Part shown: positions 22,991-34,124 of the stretch, one piece after another
Position numbering within the stretch: position 1 is the first letter of the stretch
How the letters are laid out: each line of letters opens with the position of its first letter
Assembly: GCA_023105745.1 (NCBI GenBank)
Contig: JALGQZ010000001.1
Coordinates: forward strand, 46,090,082-46,154,081
DNA length: 64,000 bases
Reading direction: 5' to 3'
Source of the DNA: Austropuccinia psidii
Taxonomy: Eukaryota > Basidiomycota > Pucciniomycetes > Pucciniales > Sphaerophragmiaceae
The notes under the pieces: model-generated
What the model was told of the DNA's origin: nothing
Database searches by the model: none
Seen by the model: the letters and a program-made list of their open reading frames with translations, nothing else
Made by a program: the position numbers and the translations under genes

Positions 22991-25189
22991 GCAGTAGCTT
23001 GAATTAACCTGTTTTTACTTAGAAATAATAATTTACTTCCTAATATTGTAAGGTCTATGTATGAAACAATATTTCAAAAGCTTTCATTTTTATATTGTTC
23101 TAGTATAAACTTCTTTATATTGTAGCCACCATTATGAGGTGACTAGAGCTGAAAAGATTTTTCCTACTAGGATCACTGAGATTTTAAAGTTTAAATTTTA
23201 TTACATAATTACTGTATAATTTTTCACCTTAGTGCACTATTCATTTTAAACTATATTAATAGCTTTAACCCTACTATATCATATTCTTAGAATATCCAAA
23301 TTAGTGATACTTCATTATTTATAAATATTAAAAAATAGATATTGGCTTTTTTCATAACCTTATTATCATAGAAAAACTTCCTTGTGATCGTGAATAGTAA
23401 GCAAATCAGATTGTTCATACCTTATCTTCAAGCCACCATAGCTATTTTAATATTGAGCTTGAACATAATCTTATAGCTAGATATGTAAGCTTAATAGCTT
23501 TATATATTCACTTGAATATCATCCTATCACATAATTAAAACTTCATTTTGGATGTTTTTTCTTCTGACAGCTAATTCCTTGAAATTTTTTCTATTTTGAA
23601 TTTTAAATCTTAATTAAAATACCTCTGACCACATTTTATAAGAAAAGATTTCTGAGTATTTATTAAAAAAGTGAGAGAAAAACTTTATGAAATTAATTTT
23701 GGGTTTTGATACATTTTTATTAACAAATATTTTCAACAGGATCATGAATAATAATAGGTTTTGATCAAGTCTGGGATCATAGCTATAAGACTAGCTTGAG
23801 CTTATGTGAGCTAAATGAGGTCAGATATATATAGCTTAAGAAAATTGATATATTTTACATTGTAAGAATTGTAGTATTAATCATAAATAAACCATTTTTG
23901 AAGTGAAGATAGTAAAATGAAATATTTCTAGGTATCTCGAAAAGCATAATTATTAAAGATATGTCAGGAAGCTTAAGTGAATGTTCATTCTTATTTTTGA
24001 TTGACTTTTGTAATTTTTTGACACATTTACCAATAATAATAAAGTTAATTTGAGAAAATGTATCCTTTGTTAATACTTCATAATTCTGTATTAGTTCTAT
24101 TATTTTATTTATATATCATAATCTCACATTTTATTTATATTTGATTAGGTAGAAAAATAATTAATATTCCTCTTGAAAATAAAATTTAAATGAGCTTATA
24201 GCTTTGACTCTCATACTACTTCGTATTTCGACATTTCTATGACCTTCTTTGGATTTATATCTATATCTCAAAGTTCAACATCAGAGGAAGGTATTTTTCA
24301 TATATGTTAGAAAAGGAAACCAATAGAGCTGAAAATTGTTTTATTGGTATAATTCTCAGAAAGGAATTTAAAACATTTGAGATTTTCTGCGGAAGGTAAC
24401 TCAAAATGAAGCTCCAATAATTATAAGAAAAAAGCTAAACATACATTAAGAGAGTGTTGGATTTATAAAATAACATAGCCCTATACAAAATATGTTCCAT
24501 TAAAAAAGATATAGAAGTTACTAAGGTTTTTTATTTGAAAAATCTCAGATAGGAATATTCCACTTCCTATGAATCCTTTGAGGAGGTGTAGAATATCAAA
24601 ATTGTATCTGGAATAATACATTTTTACCCCCACTTACCTCAGTTGAGTAAGTATCAATTTGATTGATCAAGATTTCAACATGGCACATCTTACAAAAGCC
24701 AAACCAAAGGTAGGAAAAATCTATACCTCAAGAGTTCTATTTATTAAATAAGTTGTTGTTTTGGCAAACCCATTTCCTCAAATACTTAATACCCAATTTG
24801 AGATTTATTTATCACTAATTTATGGAATTAAGTTTAACAGGCCAAGTAATCAAATACTTTCTTTAGGGTATTTAAAAAAATATTGAATTTTTAAATATCA
24901 ATTGGAATTTGAGAGTTATTATTTAATTGATTGTTATGATAAAAGGCCCCATTACCCATTTGATGCTTGTAAATGGATATTCACTCATTTATGGAATAGG
25001 TTGTCATAAGAAAGAGGTTATATAATTTCCTATTGGAAAAAATAATAATCAAGAATTTTTCTTTTTTCCTTTCAAAAAGAAGGATCTCTGTAATAAAAGA
25101 TTCAACAACGTCAGTAAGAAGCAAAATTGAGAAATTTCAATCAGAAAAGCTTCATTAGACCAAAGAAATCCTGCATCTTACTGTTTTCA
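22991..25189. other. AT-rich decayed repeat sequence
   Basis: Very AT-rich with no open frame above noise. A short match to the F LTR end (TGTAAGG.C.ATG.ATGAAACAATA) is seen at 23047. The rest probably represents the eroded LTR and gag part of the element whose pol remnant follows. Confidence 0.35.
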
Positions 25190-27230
25190 AGTAGAAATAA
25201 ATTCCTCAAGCTTTTTATGACCATAAAGAAGCTTTTTCTTTAGCAAAGGAGCTACTGGGGGAATTACATGATTACATTTAAGTATAAATACAGACCAAGG
25301 AAGCCTCAAAGCTTACATTAAAGACCTTTCATATATGGAATTAATAAGTAGTTTTTTCCATAATTAATAAGTTAAAATTACTAAGCTAGTCACTGTAAAA
25401 GAAGTAGGTGTGATTGATTAAAGATTCTAGTATTATTTAAATTTTGATTTAACACTAAAAATGATTGATTTCGAAAATGATAAAGAGAAGAATTGATGAT
25501 CTATCTACAACGTGAGTCTAGTTGACTCTTTATTTATACCCTTAGAGCTTTTTTACGATCTCTTATTCTTTTGTAGTTAATTAAGTACTTTACATCTAAT
25601 TCTTGGTGCTTTCTTCTTCGTTTGTGCTTATTGCTATTGATAGTAGGTGCTTTTCTTTTTACAATTTTATTATACTTTCTTTCTATACTAATTTCCCTAC
25701 AAATCTTGTACCCAATAAGTTCATCCAGTACTTTGATATCTCTATCGATTAGCTTTTCATGCTTATCGATTAGTTCTTTTAAAAACTGACTTTCACTTTC
25801 GAGAATCGTTTCTCTAACAGTCACTGTGGCATGAAATATGGTAAGATACAGAATTATTTTGGAGCTTAGATCCTTCAATAATGAATCTGCTACATAGAGG
25901 TATCAAATACAAATAATACATAGTGCCTTCACTTAAACATCTCAAGGAATGTTTTACCTCATGAATATATTGATATCTTAGACTTCTTTGTGTATTACAG
26001 AATCACCTGAATAATTCGAAATGACAATCAATTAACTTTGTCTTGAATAAATATTAGAATTATGGCCAATAATTTATATTGATGAAATTCTTTTTGTCAC
26101 AGTTCCACCATCTGTGACAATTATATGTAAGGACTATCCAGACCTCTAGAAATGAAAGAATCATTCAAAATTAATAGTTAATTATAAATAATTCCCAATT
26201 TTCTTCAAGAACTCAAAGCCTTAGGACGAGTAGTACCTGTACTATTTCTTGAAATATAGAGGAAAGTAATATTCTTTTTAAATCACATCCATTGGAAAAA
26301 TATGGGAATTAAGTCATTCTACATATTTTATCGCTATTAAAGAAATAATATCATGGATTATCCATGCAGAGAAAGAACCCCATATAGCTTGGTGATAAAT
26401 ATGGAGTGTTCAAAATGAGAGTTAACAGAGTAAAATATTTGAAATCCTTGAAAAATTCTGCCCATGAAGATCCTCACAGGCTCTGACAAAATGAAAACTT
26501 ACGATCCCCACAGCTGTAAAAGACACCTCTTTGACAAGTTCTCTAATTCGGATATGGAATAAAGCTTATGCAGTGGGTATATTTCACCTTCTGTATGGAA
26601 TAATTTACTACAGAAAAAGGCACACAATTTTCATTGAGGCTTTAGAACTATATCTGATAAGCTTGATTCATAAATAATTCCACAAAATTAAATTATCAGG
26701 ACAATAGATACTATTAAAGTCTGTATATGGGGCCATTGGGGAAGAGAGATATTTTAGCATATGAAAAAAATATCAAATATGGAAGAAATAAAATAAGAAT
26801 ATTGGGAAAGTACCCAATAACATGATTTTAATACAATAGAAAATTATCAATTGAAGGATTGTGAATGTTTTTTAGGTTACTGGTTTAACATTGAGAAGTA
26901 ATGTAGTATAAAAGTATTTTGTGTTTCGTTTTTCACAAACTTAGTAAGACTTTCATTTTTTACCACATAATAGAAATAATACACTTATGGAAACCTCTCT
27001 TCCTTCATTAAGTAGAAAACTTTCATGGACAGTTTGATTCAAAATGATAATAGGAAACAGTGATGCCAAATTCCTTTCAGAACTGTAATAGAATATTAAA
27101 TAACTCTTTGAGACCAAATATTCTTTCAAAAATTCTTATCAGCCACAAACTTATGGCTTATTTGAAAGGATAACACAAACTTTCATAAACTTTTAGGATT
27201 TTTTGTGCTTGTTTTTGATCCTATGGGGTA
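25190..27230 (+). pseudogene. Heavily decayed F-like gypsy pol
   Basis: Plus-strand broken frames keep short diagnostic stretches in the right order: FYDHKEAFSLAKELLGE near 25215 (upstream of RT), LKALGRVV near 26215 (RT thumb/connection), FHLLYGIIYYRKRHT near 26590 (before the integrase zinc finger), and IIGNSDAKFLSEL followed by YQPQTYGLFERITQTF near 27050-27180 (integrase core). Many stops in every frame. The order matches the better preserved copy at 6972-9854. An unexplained stretch of about 700 bp lies between the first two stretches, where part of RT should be. Confidence 0.65.
25534..25878 (-). CDS. Unrecognised 114-codon basic open frame inside a dead pol
   Basis: Runs against the surrounding pol remnant. 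The predicted product is highly charged, with a possible helical middle (SQFLKELIDKHEKLIDRDIKVL) and a very basic C-terminal half (NSNKHKRRRKHQELD). The first codon is ATG. It is open in a region where most frames are closed, but AT-rich sequence easily gives lysine- and isoleucine-rich frames, so it may be chance. No function proposed. Confidence 0.2.
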   Translation of the reverse strand: MKDLSSKIILYLTIFHATVTVRETILESESQFLKELIDKHEKLIDRDIKVLDELIGYKICREISIERKYNKIVKRKAPTINSNKHKRRRKHQELDVKYLINYKRIRDRKKALRV

Positions 27231-28255
27231 TATGAAGCATACCCAATATGTATTATTTGTCTATTAAACTCTTGATAGTATTACTATTGATCAAGAGTAA
27301 TATGACTGTTCTTATGAAAGAAAGTAATTAAATTTCTTACAACCACAAATAAACAATTAATTTCTTAATCCTTCTTTTACTTGTTACACACTACAAGTTA
27401 TTATAACAGTCAGCATCAATTGCCTACTAGAATCTATTACAAGACATTTCAAAGATGAAATTTCTTATGAAAATAATATGAAATAATTTTAATCAATACT
27501 TGTCTTTTACATGAGTAATTGTTATAAATTCTTGAAGAAAACTAACAAAATAACAAAAAATAATTAATAATTTAATAAAGCACTCACCAATACTCTAAAA
27601 ATACCTTTAGAAAGATTGGTAGGGGGATTTTATGGATTATTAGCGAATTGAAGGAATTGAAAGTTGTTATTAAAGCACTTTTATTCACATGGAATGGTTA
27701 TAATTACTTAATTAACTCATATTACATGGCTATCAACCCATTTATGATTAAAAAACAAACGTTTTAATATGGTAATATTTTCTTTAATCAAATATTCTTT
27801 TTTCAAAATTCTCTTAATTTAATTGTAAACTTCATCTCAGGTGGTATTTTCTGTTAATTTTGAAAATTCAGGGTTTTACTGGAAATCATAAAAAATGAAG
27901 TGTAAGTAAAAATTTCACTTTAAATTATGAAGTCATAATTATTTTTAGTTTTAGTTTTAATAATTCTTTTCTAAATTTTTTCTGATATTTTCTGAAGGAT
28001 TAATTAATAATTGTATTTTGAATGAATTCGTGATGTTTTACCTCATTTTGTAGGTGGTAGAAGCAAATATGATAGTGACAGCTGGTTTCCATGAGATAGT
28101 TTAAAGGATACTAGTCCCAAAGCTTCTCTAATTACTCTTTTTGTCTTTATCCATGGAAAATGATTAAGAATGGACATGGCTACAGCATTCAGACTTGCTC
28201 ATTACCTTCTTTTCATGTCAAAATAGCAGCTAAATTTCTATTTTCTCATGATTTA

Positions 28256-29753
28256 TGTCAGCCTGTGACTCAAAACAGAGCACCAGCATGACATCCAACA
28301 TACCATAAGTAATGGTATGAGGAGTATTGGACAAATATAGCCAATACAAGTAAGTTATGAAGAGGAAACCTCCTCAAATATAATAAGAAAGGACAAAGAT
28401 ATGCCCTATCAATGATAAGACCAAATAAGCAAAACCCTTATTTTCACCTCTCATCTAACTTATGCATATTTAAGTTATTATATACCAGAATGGTATTTTT
28501 ATTAAAGCTCACATAGAGAGCTACACAATGATATCATCCATGTTGTTGTAACACCACTACAACTGGAGATACCATATGACCTTTATTTCAAAACCAAGAC
28601 CCCCCTGAAAGTCAAAGAGGGCTTGTACAAAACTGTACAAAAGTATAACCAAATTAAAGATATAAACAAGAGCTTTAATTTGAGATACATTAGACCTCTT
28701 TATCTCTTAAATTGACTGAGGGATCTTGGTTCAAAGGTTTAAAAACCAGAAATACAGATATTCTGAAAACAAGAAAGTAAACAAACCCCTGTATCTTTGG
28801 TATACACTCATACAACTGTACAGTGTAATATGCCAAACTGTAGAGCTAATCAAGCCCTACAAAACTGTATCATCAGAATACAGATATCTTCCAAATTGAA
28901 GAAGATATCTGGCATGGAAGTTTTTGAAGCCTCATACTGATGTACAAAAATACATCCAAAAACTTGAAACCCTTATAACTTTTGCTATTTGAAAGAAGGG
29001 TAAACATGAAGCATACCAAATTGAAGAGCTCATTAAGCCCTTCAATTCTGTGCTCTTGCATTCTTGATATCTCAAAAAATGACCAAGATATCTTGGTTGG
29101 AAGTATTTTGACCAATACTGGTCTGTACCAAACCTGTACCAACCAGTACTGGCTTGATACTTCAAATAATGGTTGTTTAAAGCTTAAACCCGCCCAAAAT
29201 GACTAATATTAGTCATCCAGACACTCTGGACACGTCACAATGGTGCTGACGTGGCCTGTGAAGAGTTTTTTCACCCTGTATTGATCCAGAATGATCATTT
29301 GTGGTCCAAAAACCACAATTCTGACTATGCTGACGTCAGAATTGATGGTACAGAACCACAACCCAGCCTCCAGAGTGAAAATTTTCACTCTGTAGACGTG
29401 TGAAGAGCCTACCAGTCTCTCACAGTCCTCAGAGGAGATAAAAGCAGGTCTTTCCTCACTGGAAAAGACTCATCTTATCATGAATTAACATCCTTACGTA
29501 GTAAAACTGTCTTATACCAGTAGTACTCTTAGGATTATATTGATATAATTAAAATAATTAATTATTGTAGTGTTTCTTTACAGTCAAAGATATTAGAGCA
29601 TTGCAACCCAGGTCCTCAATAGACTCATCACCACTGTTACCACATAGCAGTAGGACCTGAAGATTTCATTTATTATTTATTTTTTGTGTGTCACAGTCAT
29701 AGTGCTAGCTTGTATTTACTATTTTTAAGCTACTACATAGACTCACCCTGACA
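28256..29753 (+). repeat. 5' LTR of element C
   Basis: 1498 bp, TGTCAGCCTG to ACCCTGACA, terminal inverted TGTCAG/CTGACA. Contains several CTGTAC/GTACAG-type motifs (28620-29150), a cluster of CRE-like sites (29231-29338), a TATA-like GATAAAAG at 29437-29444 and a purine/pyrimidine-balanced U5. The internal region begins TTTTGGGGGCCTGGCC at 29754; TGGGGGCCTGGCC, 3 nt in, is a possible tRNA primer site. Confidence 0.9.
29231..29338 (+). promoter_or_regulatory. CRE/ATF-like site cluster in element C LTR
   Basis: CACGTCA at 29231-29237, TGACGTGG at 29247-29254 and palindromic TGACGTCA at 29331-29338, about 100-200 bp upstream of the TATA-like element. The 3' LTR keeps the first two (35100 and 35116), but the third reads TGATGTCA (35200-35207). 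Matches the consensus bound by bZIP ATF/CREB factors; function here is inference. Confidence 0.5.
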
Positions 29754-31307
29754 TTTTGGGGGCCTGGCCGTTGTTTTAACCTATTCTGGACCTATTTTGG
29801 CGATTTTTGGATCATCTTCACTATTTTTGAAGGTTTTTTACTATAAAAGTAAGTACAATTTCGAGTTTTTTTTCATTTTTTAACTAATTTTCATCTCTTA
29901 TATTATAAAAATATAATATATATTTTTTATATATTGTATTTTATCAAAATATATTAAATAATATATTTTATTTTATTTTTGAGTATTTATACTCTTCAAA
30001 GCTTTATATTGCAATTTTCACGAAAATTAATAATAATAAATAATTATTATTAATTTTTCAAATTTATTTTTATATACAAACAGTATATTTAAATAAAAAA
30101 AATTATTTTTTACCAAATTGTGTAAAAATTAATTTAAATCATAATATTTATTGTAAATCAACAATAAATATTGAAATAATAATTTTATTATTTCAATTCT
30201 TTAATATTCAAATTGAATATTATTGAAGAAGATCTTTTTTTACTCAAGTTGAGGAAAAATTGATTAAAATTTTCTTTTGTTGATAAATAATCAAAAAAAA
30301 ATCTTAATAATAATAAGTCATTATTATCAATTTACCACGAAAATTGATAATAATAAGTAACTATTATTAACTTCTCAAACTTATTTTTATATACAAATAG
30401 TATATTTAAATAGAAAGTATAATTAATTTTTACCAAATTGTGTAAAATTAATTTAAATCATAATATTTATTGTAAACCAACAATAAATATTTAGATAATA
30501 ATTTTATTATTATTCAAATTCTTTAATATTCAAATTGAATATTATTGAAGAAGAATCTTTCTACTCAAGTTGAGGAAAAATTCATCAATTTTAATAATAA
30601 TAAGTAATTATTATTAACTTCCCAAACTTATTTTTATATACAAATAGTATATTTAAATAGAAAGCATAATTAATTTTTACCAAATTGTGTAAAATTAATT
30701 TAAATCATAATATTTATTGTAAACCAACAATAAATATTTAAATAATAATTTTATTATTATTTCAATTCTTTAATATTCAAATTGAATATTATTGAAGAAG
30801 AATCCTTTCTACTCAAGTTAAGGAAAAATTCATCAATTTTTTTAAAATAAAAAAATAAATAAATAAATAAATAAAAATAAGTAAATAACTTATCAATAAT
30901 ATTCAAGTTTAATAATATAAACTCTTAATATTAACTACTTTACTTATAAAAATAAGTGAAACAAAACTGTTATTTCTTCAAAAAATAAAAAATAAAATAA
31001 TAATAATAATAAATAATTAAAACTCAAATATCAAACCAAACTCAGAAGAAATAACAGTAAGGAATTAGAAATTTTGTTTATTCAAATTGAATTACAAACC
31101 TTCTCCATTTTCTTTCAAAGTGGAAAAAAATTCCATTTGAGACAAAATCACAGTGAAATTCATCTGTACCAGCCTCAAAGACAAGGAGGCAGTACTAACT
31201 CCCAAGCAAATTGCCAAGGAGTATAAAGCAGAAATCAGTCCAAGGGCCTTTTAAAGGTAAAGAAACCTTGGAAAATACAGAATTTTTGTCTTTTGTCATT
31301 TTTTAAC
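29754..31307 (+). repeat. Leader of element C with three imperfect tandem repeats
   Basis: Extremely AT-rich untranslated leader. A unit starting TATATACAAA..AGTATATTTAAAT recurs at 30071, 30389 and 30635. Each unit ends with the palindrome AATATTCAAATTGAATATT (30203-30221, 30525-30543, 30772-30790). A TAAA microsatellite lies near 30850. Fewer A/T runs from 31060 to the Gag start. Confidence 0.75.
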
Positions 31308-34100
31308 ATGACAACTCCATTTCTCAGAGATCTTGGATACCCAAGAAATCAGCCAGAAATCTGGCAAAGAAGAAACAGAGGGAGAAGGCCACCCCCTTCT
31401 GGATCAAATAACCAACAAAGGACTTATTATCAGGAAACTCCTGCTCAAAGTCCCACCCCAAACCAAATTCAGCCCAGTCCAACAAAAAAATTGGACAGAT
31501 GCAGGGAAAATAACTCATATTCATGTACTCCTAAAAGACTTTTTCACATGGAGTATGGACAGCAAAACCTTAACCATGGGAGTATCATGGGAGGAAAGTG
31601 GAATAATGAGGCAAAAAGTATAAGTAAATCTTATTACTTGCCAAACGATTCTGGAAGAAATGAAAAGTTGGAATCTCAACAGCCATTTCATACTCTCAGA
31701 AGAGACTTGAATCAGAGGGAATCAAACAGAAATCCAAGCCATAGAGAATTCTTGGCATATGGAAGAGCCCAATCTGATTCAGGAACACCAAGGCATGGAA
31801 GAAGAAATGCCATCTTTCCCACATCAGTCCAACAGCTACAGGACTTTAAATCTAAAGGACAATACTTCCAGGACTCTCCAGTCATCCCTGGTGGTTTCCA
31901 GCAGAGGAAATGGAGCCCTAGTAGAGAACAAGAATTCTTTCAGGAAGGAGAAGATAGAATCAGATCCTTTGATGAAACAATGAATAAAATTAGTCCAAGA
32001 GGAACACAAATCCTAAAAGACACTGTACCTACCAATAGTGTTAGCTCAGAATCAATTGATCCTCAGCTCAAGTCTATTGATGAGAAAATACCGCCTCAAA
32101 AATTTGAAACCACAGATTCCAGAGGTAGTAGTTTCATATGGTCCAACATGGGTAAATTCATGGATTGGACATATGATCATGTTCAAGAAGTGACTTCAGA
32201 AATGAAAACACTCAAGGAAGAAAATTCCTTCCAAGCAACAGTCATAGAAGACTTGAACACAAATCTATCCAGAATTTGGGCAGAATTTGAAACTAAAAAC
32301 AGACAGTTGAACTCAATACTAGAGGAACAACAAGCTGTGAGAAGAGATTTAAGAAATATCCAATCTCAACAGGAAATCCTGGAAAAAGAAGTGGATTTTC
32401 TCTATAAAAAGGAGGAAAAAGAAGATAATTTCTTCCCTCAAACAACTCAAGAGGATAAACCAATCACCAAAGTAAAAGAGGAAGAATCAGAAAACCAAGC
32501 TCCTGAATCCCAGGATCCAAAGTTAAGGTCTGAGTCTATTTACCAAGATGGTGAGAACCTCAGTTACTCTGAGAAACAAGCATTGAAGCAATTACCTGAT
32601 GTGGTAAATTGGCCTAAATTCTCAGGAATTGGAGAATATGATCATATGGAGCTTATTGATTATATTAATGGACTTTTTGTTGATGTACCAAAGATACCAG
32701 ACTACTGGATCACCACAAGACTCAACACTGCATTCAGAGGCCATGCAAATATATGGTACACTGAAATGAAAGAGATACATGGTAGGAAAAGCTGGCCATG
32801 GTGGAGAAACCAAATAATACAAAAGTACAGCAATGGTACTTGGATTTGGCAAAAAACCATCTCTTTTGAGAGTGACAGATACTCTACAGAAAAAGACCCT
32901 TATGAATGGTGTCTTAAACAAACAAAAAGACTCAAATCTATTGATCCAAACATGACAATAGAGATGAGAAATCATAAGATTCTGACAAAACTTCCAGGAG
33001 ACTTAGAACATGCAGTAAAGTGCAGATGCAGCAAAATAAGCAGCATTGATGACATAGCAAATGTCATACAAGATGTCAGAAAAAAGACATCAATTGGCAG
33101 TAGTTCACCCTATAGGTCACATGATAGCAGAGAAAAACCAAAGATACTCATGGAAAAAGACCTCAAACCTACTAATGGTGAAGAAGCACCAAGGAGAAGG
33201 AACACATGCCATAACTGTGGATCACCTGACCACTATGCAAATAATTGTCCCAAGGGAAAAAAGAAAATATTTGCAATAGAGGAAGAGTCAGTAGAAGAAC
33301 ACATGGAGTACAAATCTGACTCTGACAGCATGGGAAATAGGCTAAGACAGGATTCAGACAGTGGATCAGAGCCTATTGAACAATATTTATTAGAGTATGA
33401 GGATGAGAAAACAGAATCAGTCCTAGGAAACTCTTTGAAACCAGAACTCATTCAACCCAAAAATGGTGAAGACAGAAGTGGCAGAACCATTGATGCTAAA
33501 GAGTATTTGGAAGTACCCAAAACTGGTATGGCCTTTATTCATGGAGCAAAATCAAAGCTTGATGTATACATTGAAAATAAAAAGCATCCTTTGATTTTTG
33601 ACACAGGAGCAAATTGCTCAGTGGTAGCCAAAGAATACTTGGACAGACACTTTCCAATGTGGAATGCAGAGATGCTTTTAACAAAAGCAAGAAGCTTTAA
33701 AAGTGCTGCAGGCAAAGTGAAGTCACTTGGAATAATCCAAAAAATAATTATAATACCACACAAAATGGGAAACCTCAGACTACACATTGAATTTGTGGTA
33801 CTTGAAAATGCTAAGTTTGATGGATTTTTAATGGGTACAGAGTACCATAGAATCTATGGCATAAGCATACATAATTACCTAGAGAGTTACTTGATAGTTG
33901 GGCAAGACAAACAAAGAAAATTTTACTTTGAAACTGACAACCCCAATCAAATAAAAAGATATTCCAAGAGGGATTATTTAACAGAGGGAAGGAATAAACC
34001 ACCAGAAAAAGACCAATGGGTAAAGCTGGATGATTCAGATAAAGATTCCTTTTTGAAAGGATCAAGAGCCTCCATGAGGACAAAAGAGTCTCATCAATGA
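31308..34100 (+). CDS. gag: Gag-protease polyprotein of element C
   Basis: 930 residues from the ATG at 31308; the open frame extends 15 nt further up only through a TTG. Residues 1-270 are low-complexity, rich in Q, S, R and P. About 290-370 is a strong coiled coil (FETKNRQLNSILEEQQAVRR). About 430-600 is a capsid-like Ty3-type Gag domain (PKFSGIGEYDHMELIDYI, then WWRNQIIQKY). At 634-647 there is a canonical CX2CX4HX4C zinc knuckle (CHNCGSPDHYANNC). At about 763-770 is the aspartic protease box FDTGANCSVV. The last 100 residues have no known domain. No stops or frame breaks, so it could make virus-like particles with its own protease. Pol is absent. The protein belongs to a Gag family I associate with rust gypsy elements. 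Confidence 0.9.
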   Translation: MTTPFLRDLGYPRNQPEIWQRRNRGRRPPPSGSNNQQRTYYQETPAQSPTPNQIQPSPTKKLDRCRENNSYSCTPKRLFHMEYGQQNLNHGSIMGGKWNNEAKSISKSYYLPNDSGRNEKLESQQPFHTLRRDLNQRESNRNPSHREFLAYGRAQSDSGTPRHGRRNAIFPTSVQQLQDFKSKGQYFQDSPVIPGGFQQRKWSPSREQEFFQEGEDRIRSFDETMNKISPRGTQILKDTVPTNSVSSESIDPQLKSIDEKIPPQKFETTDSRGSSFIWSNMGKFMDWTYDHVQEVTSEMKTLKEENSFQATVIEDLNTNLSRIWAEFETKNRQLNSILEEQQAVRRDLRNIQSQQEILEKEVDFLYKKEEKEDNFFPQTTQEDKPITKVKEEESENQAPESQDPKLRSESIYQDGENLSYSEKQALKQLPDVVNWPKFSGIGEYDHMELIDYINGLFVDVPKIPDYWITTRLNTAFRGHANIWYTEMKEIHGRKSWPWWRNQIIQKYSNGTWIWQKTISFESDRYSTEKDPYEWCLKQTKRLKSIDPNMTIEMRNHKILTKLPGDLEHAVKCRCSKISSIDDIANVIQDVRKKTSIGSSSPYRSHDSREKPKILMEKDLKPTNGEEAPRRRNTCHNCGSPDHYANNCPKGKKKIFAIEEESVEEHMEYKSDSDSMGNRLRQDSDSGSEPIEQYLLEYEDEKTESVLGNSLKPELIQPKNGEDRSGRTIDAKEYLEVPKTGMAFIHGAKSKLDVYIENKKHPLIFDTGANCSVVAKEYLDRHFPMWNAEMLLTKARSFKSAAGKVKSLGIIQKIIIIPHKMGNLRLHIEFVVLENAKFDGFLMGTEYHRIYGISIHNYLESYLIVGQDKQRKFYFETDNPNQIKRYSKRDYLTEGRNKPPEKDQWVKLDDSDKDSFLKGSRASMRTKESHQ

Positions 34101-34106
34101 TGAGCC

Positions 34107-34124
34107 TTTTTTGGAGGGAGGGTA
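34107..34124 (+). promoter_or_regulatory. Polypurine tract of element C
   Basis: A T-run followed by GGAGGGAGGGTA directly before the 3' LTR start TGTCAG at 34125. Confidence 0.7.

Noticed and set aside
28873..29206. Open frames inside the C LTRs (repeated at 34742-35075)
   Set aside because: Present twice only because the LTRs are duplicates; not kept in the older C solo LTR at 10865-14217.
31293..31307. TTG start for element C Gag
   Set aside because: An ATG lies 15 nt downstream in the same frame; taken as the start.
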